A stretch of 64,000 bases of DNA from Archangiaceae bacterium (GTDB lineage: Bacteria > Myxococcota > Myxococcia > Myxococcales > Myxococcaceae): the NCBI GenBank assembly GCA_016714225.1, contig JADJNS010000018.1, positions 186,001 to 250,000 of the forward strand. The letters run 5' to 3'. Positions 10,234 to 18,999 of the stretch are shown piece by piece; the first letter of the stretch is position 1, and every line of letters begins with the position of its first letter. The translations under genes and the position numbers were made by a program. The notes under the pieces were generated by a model. That model did no database searches and was not told the origin of the DNA. It saw nothing but the letters and a program-made list of their open reading frames with translations.

Positions 10234-10414
10234 CCGCGCACCCTGAGCGAAGTCGACGGGTGCCGTCGCTCGCCGAGGGCTGAGCAGCACCTACTCCATC
10301 GTATTGCTGCGCAACGCGGTGCTGCTTGAAGCATGGAGTTCGCGGCGCGGGTGCCTTCGACCTGGAGTGCACCCATTCGACTGAAGCGCTGCGCGCTTCG
10401 CTCAGGGTGCGCGG
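10234..10414. mobile_element. MITE-like dispersed repeat, copy B, with perfect 18-bp terminal inverted repeats
   Basis: The element begins CCGCGCACCCTGAGCGAA (10234-10251) and ends with the exact reverse complement (10397-10414). Just inside the ends a second inverted pair is visible (GTCGAcGGGTGC against GCACCCattCGAC). The middle holds the core shared with copies at 3225 and 41624, including ACTCCAT...ATGGAGT, itself an inverted pair. At 181 bp with no gene, it matches the form of a non-autonomous mobile element or a large REP-type palindrome. It sits between the leftward lipoprotein genes at 10181 and 10421. Confidence 0.7.
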
Positions 10415-10420
10415 TTTGCT

Positions 10421-12283
10421 TCAGTTGATGCTGGGGATGACGGCCTCGGTCCACTGGGCGATGTGGTTCGAGGTGGTGAGGTCTTGGAAGGGCAGGCAGA
10501 AGGCGGGGAAGCTGGGGTCGCCATCGGTGAGCACCTGGTCGGGGTCGATGGCCACCATCCACAGCCAGACGTTGCCGCCGGGGTCTCGCAGGCCGTACTT
10601 GCGCGACGACGAGAAGGTGAGCCACTGCAGCTTCGAGCCGAGCTCGCCGGTGCGCTTGAAGTTGAAGGGGCTCCACTTGGGGAACGTGTTGGTGAGGTCG
10701 GTCTTGCCGTTGTCGCGAATGCCGGGCGCGTTCGCCCTGGTGAGCGGGAGCAGCTTCGCGTTGGCGGCCAGCTTCGCGGCGAACAGCTTGCCGCTCACGT
10801 CGGTGTCGGCGTCGCAGTCGAGGCCGGTCTCACCGCTCGAGCAGGTCGACTCTTCGAACACCAGGTAGTCGCTGCTGGGTGAGATGGCCGGGTAGAAGCG
10901 GTGCTTGCCGCTCACCCAGGGGGCGACCTCGACCGGCGCGGCCCAGCCGGTGGCCTCTTTGCGCACGTAGCGAATGGCGCCCTTGGTGGGCCACTGCAGT
11001 GAGACGGCGCGCGGACCTTCGCGGGTGACGCTGGCGTAGGCGATGGTGTTGCCGTCGGCCGACCAGTCGGGGTGGTCGGTGGCGCGCGCCATGGTGCCGG
11101 TGCCGTCGATGCTCTCGAGCAGGGCGCCGGTGGTGCCGTCGAAGATGCGCAGGTTGAAGTCGCTGCCGCGGTCATCGACGCCCACGAAGCGGGTGCTGTC
11201 GGGCGCCCACGACTCGAAGAAGCTCTTGTTGGGCGCGGGAAACGGAGTGGTGGTGGTCTTCGAGGCGACGTCGACGATGGCGATGCGCCCGTCGGTCGAG
11301 CCCTCGGCCTCGACGACCATCTTCTTGCCGTCGCGCGAGAGCGCGTGGCAGCCGACGCAGCCGCCGGGGTTGTTGGTGATGGCGGCGTCGACGAACTTCT
11401 GGGCGGTGGTCATCGACGGCGCCGCGAAGTCGAAGCGCATGATCGCCTTGGTGGTGGTGGTCCAGTAGTAGAGGCCGCCCTGAATGTCGTCGAGGCTGAA
11501 GGAGATCTTCAGCGGCGTCGACTCGCCGACCTCGGTGCCGGTGTCGTCGGTGCCGCGCAGCGTGAGCGTGATGTCGCTGCCGCGGTTGGCGGTGGCCAGC
11601 GCCGTCCACACCGCCGGGTCGGGCTCGTAGATGCAGCCGCCGTTCATCGGCGTGGAGCAGCGCAGGTAGACCTTCACGTCGGTGTACCCGCCCCTGGCGC
11701 TCAGCTCGAACACGGTGTTGTTGTTGCCGGGGAGGAAGTGAATCTCGAGGCGGCCGAGGTTGGGCGGCACCAGCGCACCGTCGTTCGGGTAGACCAGCTG
11801 CGGCGCGCGCGAGGCGACCGGGGTCTTGCCGAACAGCGTGCCCACCTGCGGCGGCAGGTTCATCGCCTTGGGGTCGTTGAAGCTCGTGCGCAGGTTCAAG
11901 GTGAAGCGCGCGTGGCCCTGGGTGCCGTTCAGGGTGGCGGTGATGCCCGAGGCGCCGCCGCGATCGATGGCCGACTTGAACTCGGGGCCCATGAAGCTGC
12001 CCAGGGCGACGTCGTCGACGGTGAAGCGGGCGCGCGCCGAGATGTCTTCGGTGCGGCCACCGGCGAAGGTGCCGGTCGCCTTGTAGGTGGCCTTGGCCGG
12101 GGTGACGCCGTCGGTCTGATACCCCGCGTCGGCGGGCTCGACGGTGATGGAGGTGGGCGCTTCACCGGCGCCGCCGCTGCCTCCGCTGCCGCCGGCGTGG
12201 CCGCCGCCGTCGGGGTTGCCGGGAGTCGAGTCGCAGTTGCAGGCGGTGAGGGACAGCGCGACGGAGAAGATCAGGGCTCGCAT
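10421..12283 (-). CDS. Lipoprotein with TolB-like (PD40) propeller and a CxxCH haem-type motif
   Basis: I chose ATG 12283 because a strong AAGAGGTG ribosome site lies 6-7 bases upstream and it opens into a lipoprotein signal ending LTAC (Cys 15). A Gly/Ser linker follows, then an Ig-like domain (about residues 45-140). A propeller-like half has WAPDSTRFVGVDDRG, DHPDWSADGNTIAYAS and FYPAISPSSDYLVFEES, typical PD40/TolB blades. Between them is CVGCHALSRDGKKMVVEAE: CVGCH is a c-type haem attachment motif fused directly to the first blade. The protein (~620 residues) is probably periplasmic or on the outer membrane. It may be a redox or sensing protein; that role is inferred. Confidence 0.7.
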   Translation of the reverse strand: MRALIFSVALSLTACNCDSTPGNPDGGGHAGGSGGSGGAGEAPTSITVEPADAGYQTDGVTPAKATYKATGTFAGGRTEDISARARFTVDDVALGSFMGPEFKSAIDRGGASGITATLNGTQGHARFTLNLRTSFNDPKAMNLPPQVGTLFGKTPVASRAPQLVYPNDGALVPPNLGRLEIHFLPGNNNTVFELSARGGYTDVKVYLRCSTPMNGGCIYEPDPAVWTALATANRGSDITLTLRGTDDTGTEVGESTPLKISFSLDDIQGGLYYWTTTTKAIMRFDFAAPSMTTAQKFVDAAITNNPGGCVGCHALSRDGKKMVVEAEGSTDGRIAIVDVASKTTTTPFPAPNKSFFESWAPDSTRFVGVDDRGSDFNLRIFDGTTGALLESIDGTGTMARATDHPDWSADGNTIAYASVTREGPRAVSLQWPTKGAIRYVRKEATGWAAPVEVAPWVSGKHRFYPAISPSSDYLVFEESTCSSGETGLDCDADTDVSGKLFAAKLAANAKLLPLTRANAPGIRDNGKTDLTNTFPKWSPFNFKRTGELGSKLQWLTFSSSRKYGLRDPGGNVWLWMVAIDPDQVLTDGDPSFPAFCLPFQDLTTSNHIAQWTEAVIPSIN

Positions 12284-12352
12284 GGGCACACCTCTTGAGT
12301 TGGCGCGCGCAGCGTACCCGCACGAGCCTCTGCCCAGAACACCTACACGCAT

Positions 12353-13926
12353 TCAGAAGACGGTCGAGAAGCGCGGCTTCGCGCTGAAGTCGGGGCGCCA
12401 GCGCGCTTTGTTCGCGGGGAGCCAGAGAATGAACAGCTCACGCGGTGGGCCGCGGTACTCGACGCGGTGCGAGCCGCGCTCGAGGGTGAAGGTGGCGGCG
12501 TCGAGGTCTCGGCCGTCTAGGGTGAGCGCGGCGTCGGCGGGCTCGACGAAGTACGTGCCGGTGCGCACCGCCTCGAAGGTCTGCGGCGGAGCTTCGGCCG
12601 GGTAGCGCTGGCCCCACAGCGAGAGGTCACCGTCGACGGGCTGAAAGTGCGCGGTGACGAAGGCGCGCGCGTCTTCGGGCAGCCACTCGAAGCGCGCGTC
12701 GCGCAGCGTGGCGGTGCAGCCGGCGGCGCGAAGCTCGGCGGCGATGCGCTGCCCCAGGGTGGTGGCCTCGTCACGGTGAATCAGCGCGTTGGTGTAGTAG
12801 CGAAAGCCGACATGCGGGCGGGCCGACGCCTGGCCCGAGCTGTCCCACACCGGGTCGGTGGGCGCGGTGAGGTCGTTCAGCTTCGCCAGCACCTCGTGCT
12901 GGGCGCGGTTCGAGGGTGCGGCGTCGCGGAAGAGGCCGAAGGCGCCGTGCACCACGGTGACGGCCAGCAGCGCCAGCGCGGTGGGGCGTGAGCGCTCGAA
13001 CAGCCAGCCCACGCCGCGCGCGGCGAAGAGGGCCGCGAGCGCGGCGAACGGCACCAGCGCGTAGGGAAACGGCGCGCGCGCGAAGGCGAACGAGAAGAGC
13101 GTGGTGGCGAACGAGCCGACCAGCAGCCACTCGCGCCTTCTGCCGGCGTCGACGGCGCCGAGCAGGGCGAGCGCGAACAGGGTGGGCTGCTGGGCGAGCG
13201 CGGGCCAGAGGTAGCGGGTGAAGGGGAAGCCGGGGTAGGCGCGCTCGTGCTCGACCGCGAAGGTCCACGTCTGCGCCCACCACGGCTCGAGCGAGCGGGT
13301 CGAGACGAGCCAGAGCAGCTGCGCCGCGAGCGGAGCCGTGACTCCCGCGAGAAAGAAGAGGGTGCGCGGCGACGTCGAGCGAGCAGGTCGACCCCGACCG
13401 CCACCGCGAACGGCGCGCCGTACAGCAGCACCTTCTGGGTGCACAGCACCGCCAGGCCGAGCAGCAGCCCGGCGACCAGGGGGCGCTTCAGCACGGTGAA
13501 GCACGCGACCGCCGCCAGGTAGAGCGCGAACGCGAACGGGTCGGGGCGAATCTCGGTGCCGCGCAGCGCGAACGACGGCGCGGTGGCGAGGAGCAGCGGC
13601 GCGATGAGCAGCGCCAGCTTCCCCCGCTCTCTCTGAAGCGTGGCCATCGCCCAGACGAGCAGCAGCAGCACCGCCAGCATGCCCAGCCGCACGAGCCGAA
13701 CCGTCTCGGGCCCCGCGCCCGGCAGCAGGAACAGCGGGCTCAGCGCCTGGTACGGGAGCGCGAAGTGGAACTCGAAGAAGTCGCGGTGTGGCACCTCACC
13801 CTGGCTCACCAGCCAGGCGGCGTGGCTGTATTGAAACTCGTCGAGGCTGTAGTGCTTGAACAGTGAGATCCCCGCCAGCGCGAGCGCGCCGAGCAGCACC
13901 GCGTGCCATGGCCGAGCGCGGCTCAC
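12353..13926 (-). CDS. GT-C (GT39-like) membrane glycosyltransferase, interrupted by one frameshift
   Basis: The start is GTG 13926, overlapping the DUF488 stop (GTGA). The first part reads HAVLLGALALAGISLFKHYS, then LDEFQYSHAAWLVSQGEVPH. An acidic 'DE' in the first periplasmic loop is the usual GT-C catalytic signature. Several membrane helices follow. Near 13370-13390 the frame changes by one missing base, and the protein continues as TLFFLAGVTAPLAAQLLWLV with more helices and a soluble C-terminal domain ending at 12353. Restoring one base gives ~524 residues, normal for the family. The likely role is transfer of sugars from a polyprenyl-phosphate donor to lipid or protein in the periplasm; the acceptor is unknown. 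Confidence 0.7.
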
Positions 13927-14309
13927 GTTACGCGCGCGCCGCGCTCTTTCAAGAGCCGGCGCAGCAGCGACCGGTGGCAGCGGGCCTCGTCTTCGCAGTA
14001 GCAGCCGACCGCGAACGAGGCCGAGCGCGAGAGCAGCGCCAGCACGTCGAGCGCCTGGCGGGCCTCGGGGCGCTTCATCTCGGCGAGGTAGCGGCGCTCG
14101 AACCGCTTCCACTGCGCCGGCGTCTTCGCCGACAGCCCCAGCTTCACGGCGGCGTCGCTGGGCGCGAGCAGGGGGAACCAGACGTCGTAGTAGTCGTCTC
14201 GGGCGAAGCGTTCGCGGGGAACACCGCGCGGCGGGCGACGAACGGTGCCCAGCCGGGGCCCTTCTCCACGGGCCCGCTTCGAGCCCAGCCTCACGATGTG
14301 TACCGTCAT
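13923..14309 (-). CDS. DUF488 family protein
   Basis: This small soluble protein has 128 residues. The family hallmarks are visible: an N-terminal strand leading to a basic segment, YYDVWFPLLAPS, a helix with WKRFERRYLAEMKRPEARQA, and a C-terminal GCYCEDEARCHRSLLRRLL in which the Cys/His residues are conserved. DUF488 proteins are widespread and have no firmly established biochemical role. The start is ATG 14309. The stop overlaps the start of the glycosyltransferase gene (GTGA), so the pair is probably co-translated. Confidence 0.85.
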   Translation of the reverse strand: MTVHIVRLGSKRARGEGPRLGTVRRPPRGVPRERFARDDYYDVWFPLLAPSDAAVKLGLSAKTPAQWKRFERRYLAEMKRPEARQALDVLALLSRSASFAVGCYCEDEARCHRSLLRRLLKERGARVT

Positions 14310-14362
14310 CGGGTGAGGCCCTTAGCAGGGTACGGAAAGACGGCTGCGCTGCTCGTACTGCT

Positions 14363-14400
14363 GCGCCGGCCGGCCAACGCCCCCGCTGGCCGGCCGGCGC
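14363..14400 (-). terminator. Perfect 14-bp GC stem-loop downstream of the spondin lipoprotein gene
   Basis: GCGCCGGCCGGCCA at 14363-14376 pairs perfectly with 14387-14400 around a 10-base loop. It begins 7 bases beyond the stop of the leftward gene at 14407, so it would form at the end of that transcript. No T-run follows, so it may act as an mRNA-stabilising or Rho-assisted structure rather than a classic intrinsic terminator. Confidence 0.55.
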
Positions 14401-14406
14401 CGTGCT

Positions 14407-15771
14407 TCAGGGTTTGACGAGCGAGACCGACAGGTGCGTGGAGACCGGCGCGGTGTAATCGGCGATGCGCACGCGGGTGTCGGTGTCGAGCGGGCCGACG
14501 TCGGGGCCCGACTGCTGCGGGCCGGTGTTGGGGCCGATGAAGGGCTCCTCCGACAGCTCGCTGCCGACGTCGTAGACGTGCAGCTCTTCGGTGAGGGGGC
14601 CGAAGCGGGGCTGGTCGCCGTCGAACAGGTCGATGCCGTTCTCGGGGGTGGCGAACACCCAGTCGTTCGACCAGCCGTACATGGTGACCAGCGAGAGGCG
14701 GTCGCCGGGCACCGCCGAGATCTCGATCTCGTACGCGCTGCCGGGCTTCGCCGGGCCGGTGGTGTCGCGGCCCACCGGCGTGTCGAACAGCTTCACCTCT
14801 TTCAAGGTCGCATCGGTGACGTTGCCCATCGCGGTGCGCAGCGGCATGGCGAAGCCGTCTTCGGCGATGCGCTCGAGGCCCATGCCGCGGTCTTTCTCGC
14901 CGACGGTGAAGAAGGGCGCGCCGCCGGTGTGCACCGCGAGCAGGCCCGGAGAGATGGGGGTGGCGAACCCGGTGAGCGGCTTGAGCGACGCGGCCAGGCG
15001 CGCGGGGCTGCCCATCTCGGCGATGTCTTCGAGGCCCAGGTTGCGGTCGGCCACGCCGTCGGTGAACAGCGCCTCGCCGCCGGCGGTGAGCGCCCAGACT
15101 CCGGGCGAGAGGCGCACCGGCTTGTAGCCCTGCGAGGTCATCAGGGTGCTGGTGTCGTTGGCCACGTTCTGAATGCGCAGGGTGAAGTCGGTGCCGCCGC
15201 GCGGAGTCAGGGTGACGCGAATCATCGACGCCACCGGGGGCAGGGTGAACATCGCGCCGCTGGTGAGCATCACCGTGCCGCCGAGCTTGCGTACCCGCGC
15301 GATCGGATCATTGGCGCCGGGGCCGTCGCCCGAGGTGGCCTGGTTCGGGCCGGTGTGCGGGCCGACCGCGGGCTCTTCGTCGATCTCGGTGCCCACGTCG
15401 TAGAGCGAGATCTGCGAGGTGACGTCGCCCGAGATGGGCGCCTTGCTGTCGCCCGAGTAGAGGTCGATGCCCGAGGCGGGCGTCGCGAACACCCAGTCGT
15501 TCGACTGGCCGAACATGGTGGCAAAGGCCAGCTTCTGGCCGGGGCCGGCGCTGAAGCCGACCTCGAACGCGTCGCCCGGCGCGAGCGGGCCGGGCGCGGT
15601 CGCACCGGTCTTCACCGCGAAGGCGCCGCTCTTGAGCTGCTTGAACGGCGAGATGTTGGCGAGGCGCACCCGGAAGGTGGTGGGCGCAGGGGGCTGCATC
15701 ATGTCGTCGCCGCCGACAGAGCCGGCACAGGCAGCGCAGAGCAGCAGGGAAGAGAGCAGGGGTCGCAGCAC
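14407..15771 (-). CDS. Spondin-domain lipoprotein (two spondin_N-like repeats)
   Basis: I chose GTG 15771 because GGAGG sits 5 bases upstream and it opens into a lipoprotein signal (LRPLLSSLLLCAACAG). The ~454-residue protein contains two related halves. The first starts FRVRLANISPFKQLKSGAFA with FATMFGQSNDWVFATP. The second starts KEVKLFDTP with LVTMYGWSNDWVFATP. Between them is PGLLAVHTGGAPFFTVGEKD with two 'GLE(D/R)IAE' repeats. 'SNDWVFA' and the 'GPNTGP' tails are typical of bacterial spondin_N proteins. The function is probably surface adhesion, by analogy with eukaryotic spondins; the ligand is unknown. Confidence 0.8.
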   Translation of the reverse strand: MLRPLLSSLLLCAACAGSVGGDDMMQPPAPTTFRVRLANISPFKQLKSGAFAVKTGATAPGPLAPGDAFEVGFSAGPGQKLAFATMFGQSNDWVFATPASGIDLYSGDSKAPISGDVTSQISLYDVGTEIDEEPAVGPHTGPNQATSGDGPGANDPIARVRKLGGTVMLTSGAMFTLPPVASMIRVTLTPRGGTDFTLRIQNVANDTSTLMTSQGYKPVRLSPGVWALTAGGEALFTDGVADRNLGLEDIAEMGSPARLAASLKPLTGFATPISPGLLAVHTGGAPFFTVGEKDRGMGLERIAEDGFAMPLRTAMGNVTDATLKEVKLFDTPVGRDTTGPAKPGSAYEIEISAVPGDRLSLVTMYGWSNDWVFATPENGIDLFDGDQPRFGPLTEELHVYDVGSELSEEPFIGPNTGPQQSGPDVGPLDTDTRVRIADYTAPVSTHLSVSLVKP

Positions 15772-15946
15772 GAAGGCCTCCAGTGAGGGGGTTGGTGCGT
15801 GCGATACGCGCCTGCTCGAGCCCCGGTTACCGCACCGGGTGACAACCGGGCTGACATTGCACGCGTGCGGCTGACATTCTGTCGGCGGCGCTCGCGCAGG
15901 TGCCCGTAGCGACGGGTGGCACGCGCAGTGCTGTGGGCCGCTGTCG

Positions 15947-18001
15947 ATGCCCTTCGCCCTGACGATGGTGTTGTTGCTGGTGACTCCGAAAGAGAGCTGC
16001 GAGTCGCTCAAAAAGAACGCGCGCTTCACCGCGCTGTTCGAGCGGGTCGACCTCGACAAGCTGGTGCAGACGGTGAGCGATGCGACCTGCAAGACCTTCT
16101 TGCTGGGAGACAACGTGAAGGGGAAGGTGTCGATGATCGGCCCCGAGAACGGGCAGGTGCCGCTCGACGCCGACCAGCTCTACGCGGCGTTTCTGGCGGC
16201 GCTCGACGCCAACGGCTTCGCGGTGGTGCCGAGCGGGCGCTTTCTGCGCGTGATCGAGAAGTCGCGCGCGAAGGGCGCGCCGATCGTCACGGCGATCGAC
16301 GAGGGCGACAAGTTCCCCGCGCGCGACGAGATGGTGACGCGGGTGTTCAAGGCGAAGCACGTCGAGCTCGAGGCGCTGCGCGCGGTGGTGATGCAGTTCT
16401 TGAGTCAGGGCGCCGACCTGGTGCCGTTCGCGCCCGACACGCTGATCGTCAACGAGGTGGGCAGCAACCTCGAGCGGCTGCAGCGGCTCATCGCGGCCAT
16501 CGACGTCGAGCGCACCCCGAGCGACGAGCTCAGGGTGGTGCCGGTGCGCTTCGCCGAGGCCTCGCAGCTGGGAGAAGAGGTGACCCGGGTGTTGGCTTCG
16601 AAGGCGCCCCGGCCGGGCGAGTCGCTCTCGGTGACGGCCGACGAGCGCAGCAACCGGCTGGTGGTGGTGGCCAGCGCGCCGCTGATGAAGCGCGCGGTCG
16701 AGCTGATTGCGCAGCTCGACGTGTCGCTGCCCGGCGACGGCAAGGCGCACGTGTACAAGCTGGCCAACGCCGAGGCGAAGGAGCTGGCGGCGAACCTGAC
16801 CGAGGTCATCTCGGCGACGGCGGGGGCGCGCGGGCGGCCGGGGGCGCCGCCTGCGGCCGGCGGTGGCTCGGACCCGAAGATCAGCGCGAACGAGTCGCTC
16901 AACGCGCTGGTGATCGTGGCGAGCAGCGCCGACTACCGCAACCTGGTCGAGCTGATCGCCGAGCTCGACGTGCCGCGGCGGCAGGTGTTCATCGAGACGG
17001 TGGTGATGGAGGTGTACGTCGAGCGCAACACCCAGCTCGGCGCGTCGGGACATTTTGGCGCGGCGGTCGACGGGGTGAACGTGGCGGTGGGGTCAGAGCC
17101 GGCGGGCGCGGCGTCGTCGCTGGGGCTCAAGGGCCTGGCCGCGGCGTCGGGGCTCTTGTTCGGGCTGCAGGGGCCCGAGGTGAAGGCGCTCAGCCAGGCG
17201 CTGGGGTTCACGGTGGGGCAGTACGGGCTGGCGCTCACCGCCAACCACTCGACGTCGGACACCAACGTGATGTCGACGCCGCACATTCTCACCACCGACA
17301 ACAAAGAGGCCGAGATCAGCGTCGGCCAGCGCATACCGTTTCAGATGGGGTTGAGCTCGGCCGCGGCGTCGCAGCTGGCGGCGGCCGGAGGCAGCTCGGC
17401 GACCACGCTGGCGGCGCTCACCGGCAGCGTCTCGCGCGAGAAGGTCGAGCTGAAGCTCACCGTGAAGCCGCACATCTCTTCAGGCGAGCACATCAGGCTC
17501 GACGTGAACCAGAGCGCCGAAGAGGTGTCGGGCAAGAACGACCTGGGGCCCATCACCTCGACGCGCGCGCAGAAGACCACCATCGTGGCCGACGACGGAG
17601 AGACGGTGGTGCTGGGCGGCATCATGCAAGACCGGGTCATCGAGAACGTGTCGAAGACTCCGGTGCTGGGCGACCTGCCCATCATCGGGCGGCTGTTTCG
17701 CTACGAAGAGAAGAAGAAGGTGAAGGTGAACCTGCTGGTGTTCCTGACGCCGCACGTGATTCACCGGCCGAGCGATCTGCAGCGGCTCTTGCGGCTCAAG
17801 ACCGAAGAGCGCCGCAAGCTCTTGCAGCAGACCTACGGGGCCGACGACGAGCGCAGCCCGCTCGACCTGAGCCGCAGGCCGGGGCCGCTGATGGCGATGA
17901 TTCGTGCGCTGGCGCGGGAAGACCAGAAGCCCGAGAACGGCGGGCCGGGCGAGCCGGGTGAGATCGTCGCGCCGAGAGCGGCGAAAGAGGTCGAGCGGTG
18001 A
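15947..18001 (+). CDS. gspD: Type II secretion system outer-membrane secretin GspD
   Basis: The 684-residue protein has a short hydrophobic N-terminus (PFALTMVLLLVTP), then N0-N3 ring domains of the form VFKAKHVELEALRAVVMQFL..LIVNEVGSNLERLQRLIAAID and VYKLANAEAKELAANLTEVI. The secretin core (about 350-590) includes VMSTPHILTTDNKEAEISVG. The secretin signature VVLGGIMQDR is followed by VLGDLPIIGRLFR. A ~90-residue tail may bind a pilotin. GspD forms the outer-membrane channel of the type II system. No other gsp gene is in the window, and both flanking genes run leftward, so the secretin is encoded apart from its partners here. Confidence 0.92.
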   Translation: MPFALTMVLLLVTPKESCESLKKNARFTALFERVDLDKLVQTVSDATCKTFLLGDNVKGKVSMIGPENGQVPLDADQLYAAFLAALDANGFAVVPSGRFLRVIEKSRAKGAPIVTAIDEGDKFPARDEMVTRVFKAKHVELEALRAVVMQFLSQGADLVPFAPDTLIVNEVGSNLERLQRLIAAIDVERTPSDELRVVPVRFAEASQLGEEVTRVLASKAPRPGESLSVTADERSNRLVVVASAPLMKRAVELIAQLDVSLPGDGKAHVYKLANAEAKELAANLTEVISATAGARGRPGAPPAAGGGSDPKISANESLNALVIVASSADYRNLVELIAELDVPRRQVFIETVVMEVYVERNTQLGASGHFGAAVDGVNVAVGSEPAGAASSLGLKGLAAASGLLFGLQGPEVKALSQALGFTVGQYGLALTANHSTSDTNVMSTPHILTTDNKEAEISVGQRIPFQMGLSSAAASQLAAAGGSSATTLAALTGSVSREKVELKLTVKPHISSGEHIRLDVNQSAEEVSGKNDLGPITSTRAQKTTIVADDGETVVLGGIMQDRVIENVSKTPVLGDLPIIGRLFRYEEKKKVKVNLLVFLTPHVIHRPSDLQRLLRLKTEERRKLLQQTYGADDERSPLDLSRRPGPLMAMIRALAREDQKPENGGPGEPGEIVAPRAAKEVER

Positions 18002-18008
18002 AAGCGCA

Positions 18009-18983
18009 CTACGGCACCAGCACCAGCTTGCCGTGCACCTCGCGCTGCTCGAGGCGCTCGAGCGCCTCTCGGGCGCGGGCGAAGGGCAGCACCTCGTCGA
18101 TGTGCGGCTTGAGCTTGCCTTCGGCGACCCACTGAAAGACCTGGCCGATGTTGGCGCGGTTCTTCTCGACCTCGCGCATCGCGAACTGGCCCCAGAATAC
18201 GCCCAGCACCTGGCAGCCCTTGAGCAGCAGCAGGTTGAGCGGCATCTTGGGTATGTCGCCGGCGGCGAAGCCGACCACCAGGTGGCGGCCCTCCCAGGCG
18301 ATGGCGCGCAGGGCCGGCTCGCTGAAGCGCCCGCCGATGGGGTCGTAGATGACGTTGGCGCCGTCGCCGTTGGTGAGCGCCTTCACCCGCTCTTTCAGGT
18401 CTTCGGTGCCGTAGCAGATGCCCTCGTCGGCGCCCTGCGCGCGGCAGAACTCGACCTTCTCGGGCGTCGACGCGGCGGCGATGACCCGCGCGCCGAGGGC
18501 CTTGCCGAGCTGAATCGCCGAGACGCCCACGCCGCCTGCAGCGCCCAGCACCAGCAAGGTCTCCTTCGGCTGCAGCCGGGCCCGGTCGACCAGCGCGTGG
18601 TACGTGGTGGCGTAGGTGAGGGTGGTGGCGGCGCCGAGCTCGAACGAGACCGCGTCGGGCAGCTTCACCGCCGCGAGCGCGTTCACCACCACCGCCTCGG
18701 CGAACGCGCCGTTGATCATGGTCGCCACCACCCGGTCGCCGACCTTCACGCCCCGGGCCGCGGCACCGACCGCCGACACGACCCCTGCCACCTCACCCCC
18801 CGGTACGAACGGCGGCTCGGGCTTGAACTGGTACTTCCCGTACGAGAGCAGCACGTCGGGGAAGTTCACTCCGGCGGCGCGCACCTCGATGCGCACCTCG
18901 CTCTCGTCGGGTGAAGGCGCCGGCACCTCGTCGACCTGCAGCGCCTTCGGGCCCGTCAGCTGGTGAATGCGCACCGCTCTCAT
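18009..18983 (-). CDS. NADPH:quinone oxidoreductase-like MDR enzyme (zinc-independent)
   Basis: This is a medium-chain dehydrogenase/reductase of ~324 residues. The N-terminal GroES-like half has AAGVNFPDVLLSYGKYQ and PGGEVAGVVSAVGAAARG. The Rossmann half has the dinucleotide loop LVLGAAGGVGVSAIQLGKAL, then YDPIGG and a C-terminal LEQREVHGKLVL. Cys/His zinc ligands of alcohol dehydrogenases are absent, as expected for the quinone oxidoreductase branch. The start is ATG 18983 (MRAVRIHQL); an ATG three codons earlier is also possible. The gene is convergent with gspD, 7 bases between stops. It probably reduces quinones or enone-type substrates with NADPH. Confidence 0.85.
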   Translation of the reverse strand: MRAVRIHQLTGPKALQVDEVPAPSPDESEVRIEVRAAGVNFPDVLLSYGKYQFKPEPPFVPGGEVAGVVSAVGAAARGVKVGDRVVATMINGAFAEAVVVNALAAVKLPDAVSFELGAATTLTYATTYHALVDRARLQPKETLLVLGAAGGVGVSAIQLGKALGARVIAAASTPEKVEFCRAQGADEGICYGTEDLKERVKALTNGDGANVIYDPIGGRFSEPALRAIAWEGRHLVVGFAAGDIPKMPLNLLLLKGCQVLGVFWGQFAMREVEKNRANIGQVFQWVAEGKLKPHIDEVLPFARAREALERLEQREVHGKLVLVP

Positions 18984-18999
18984 GCGGTGCACATAGCAC

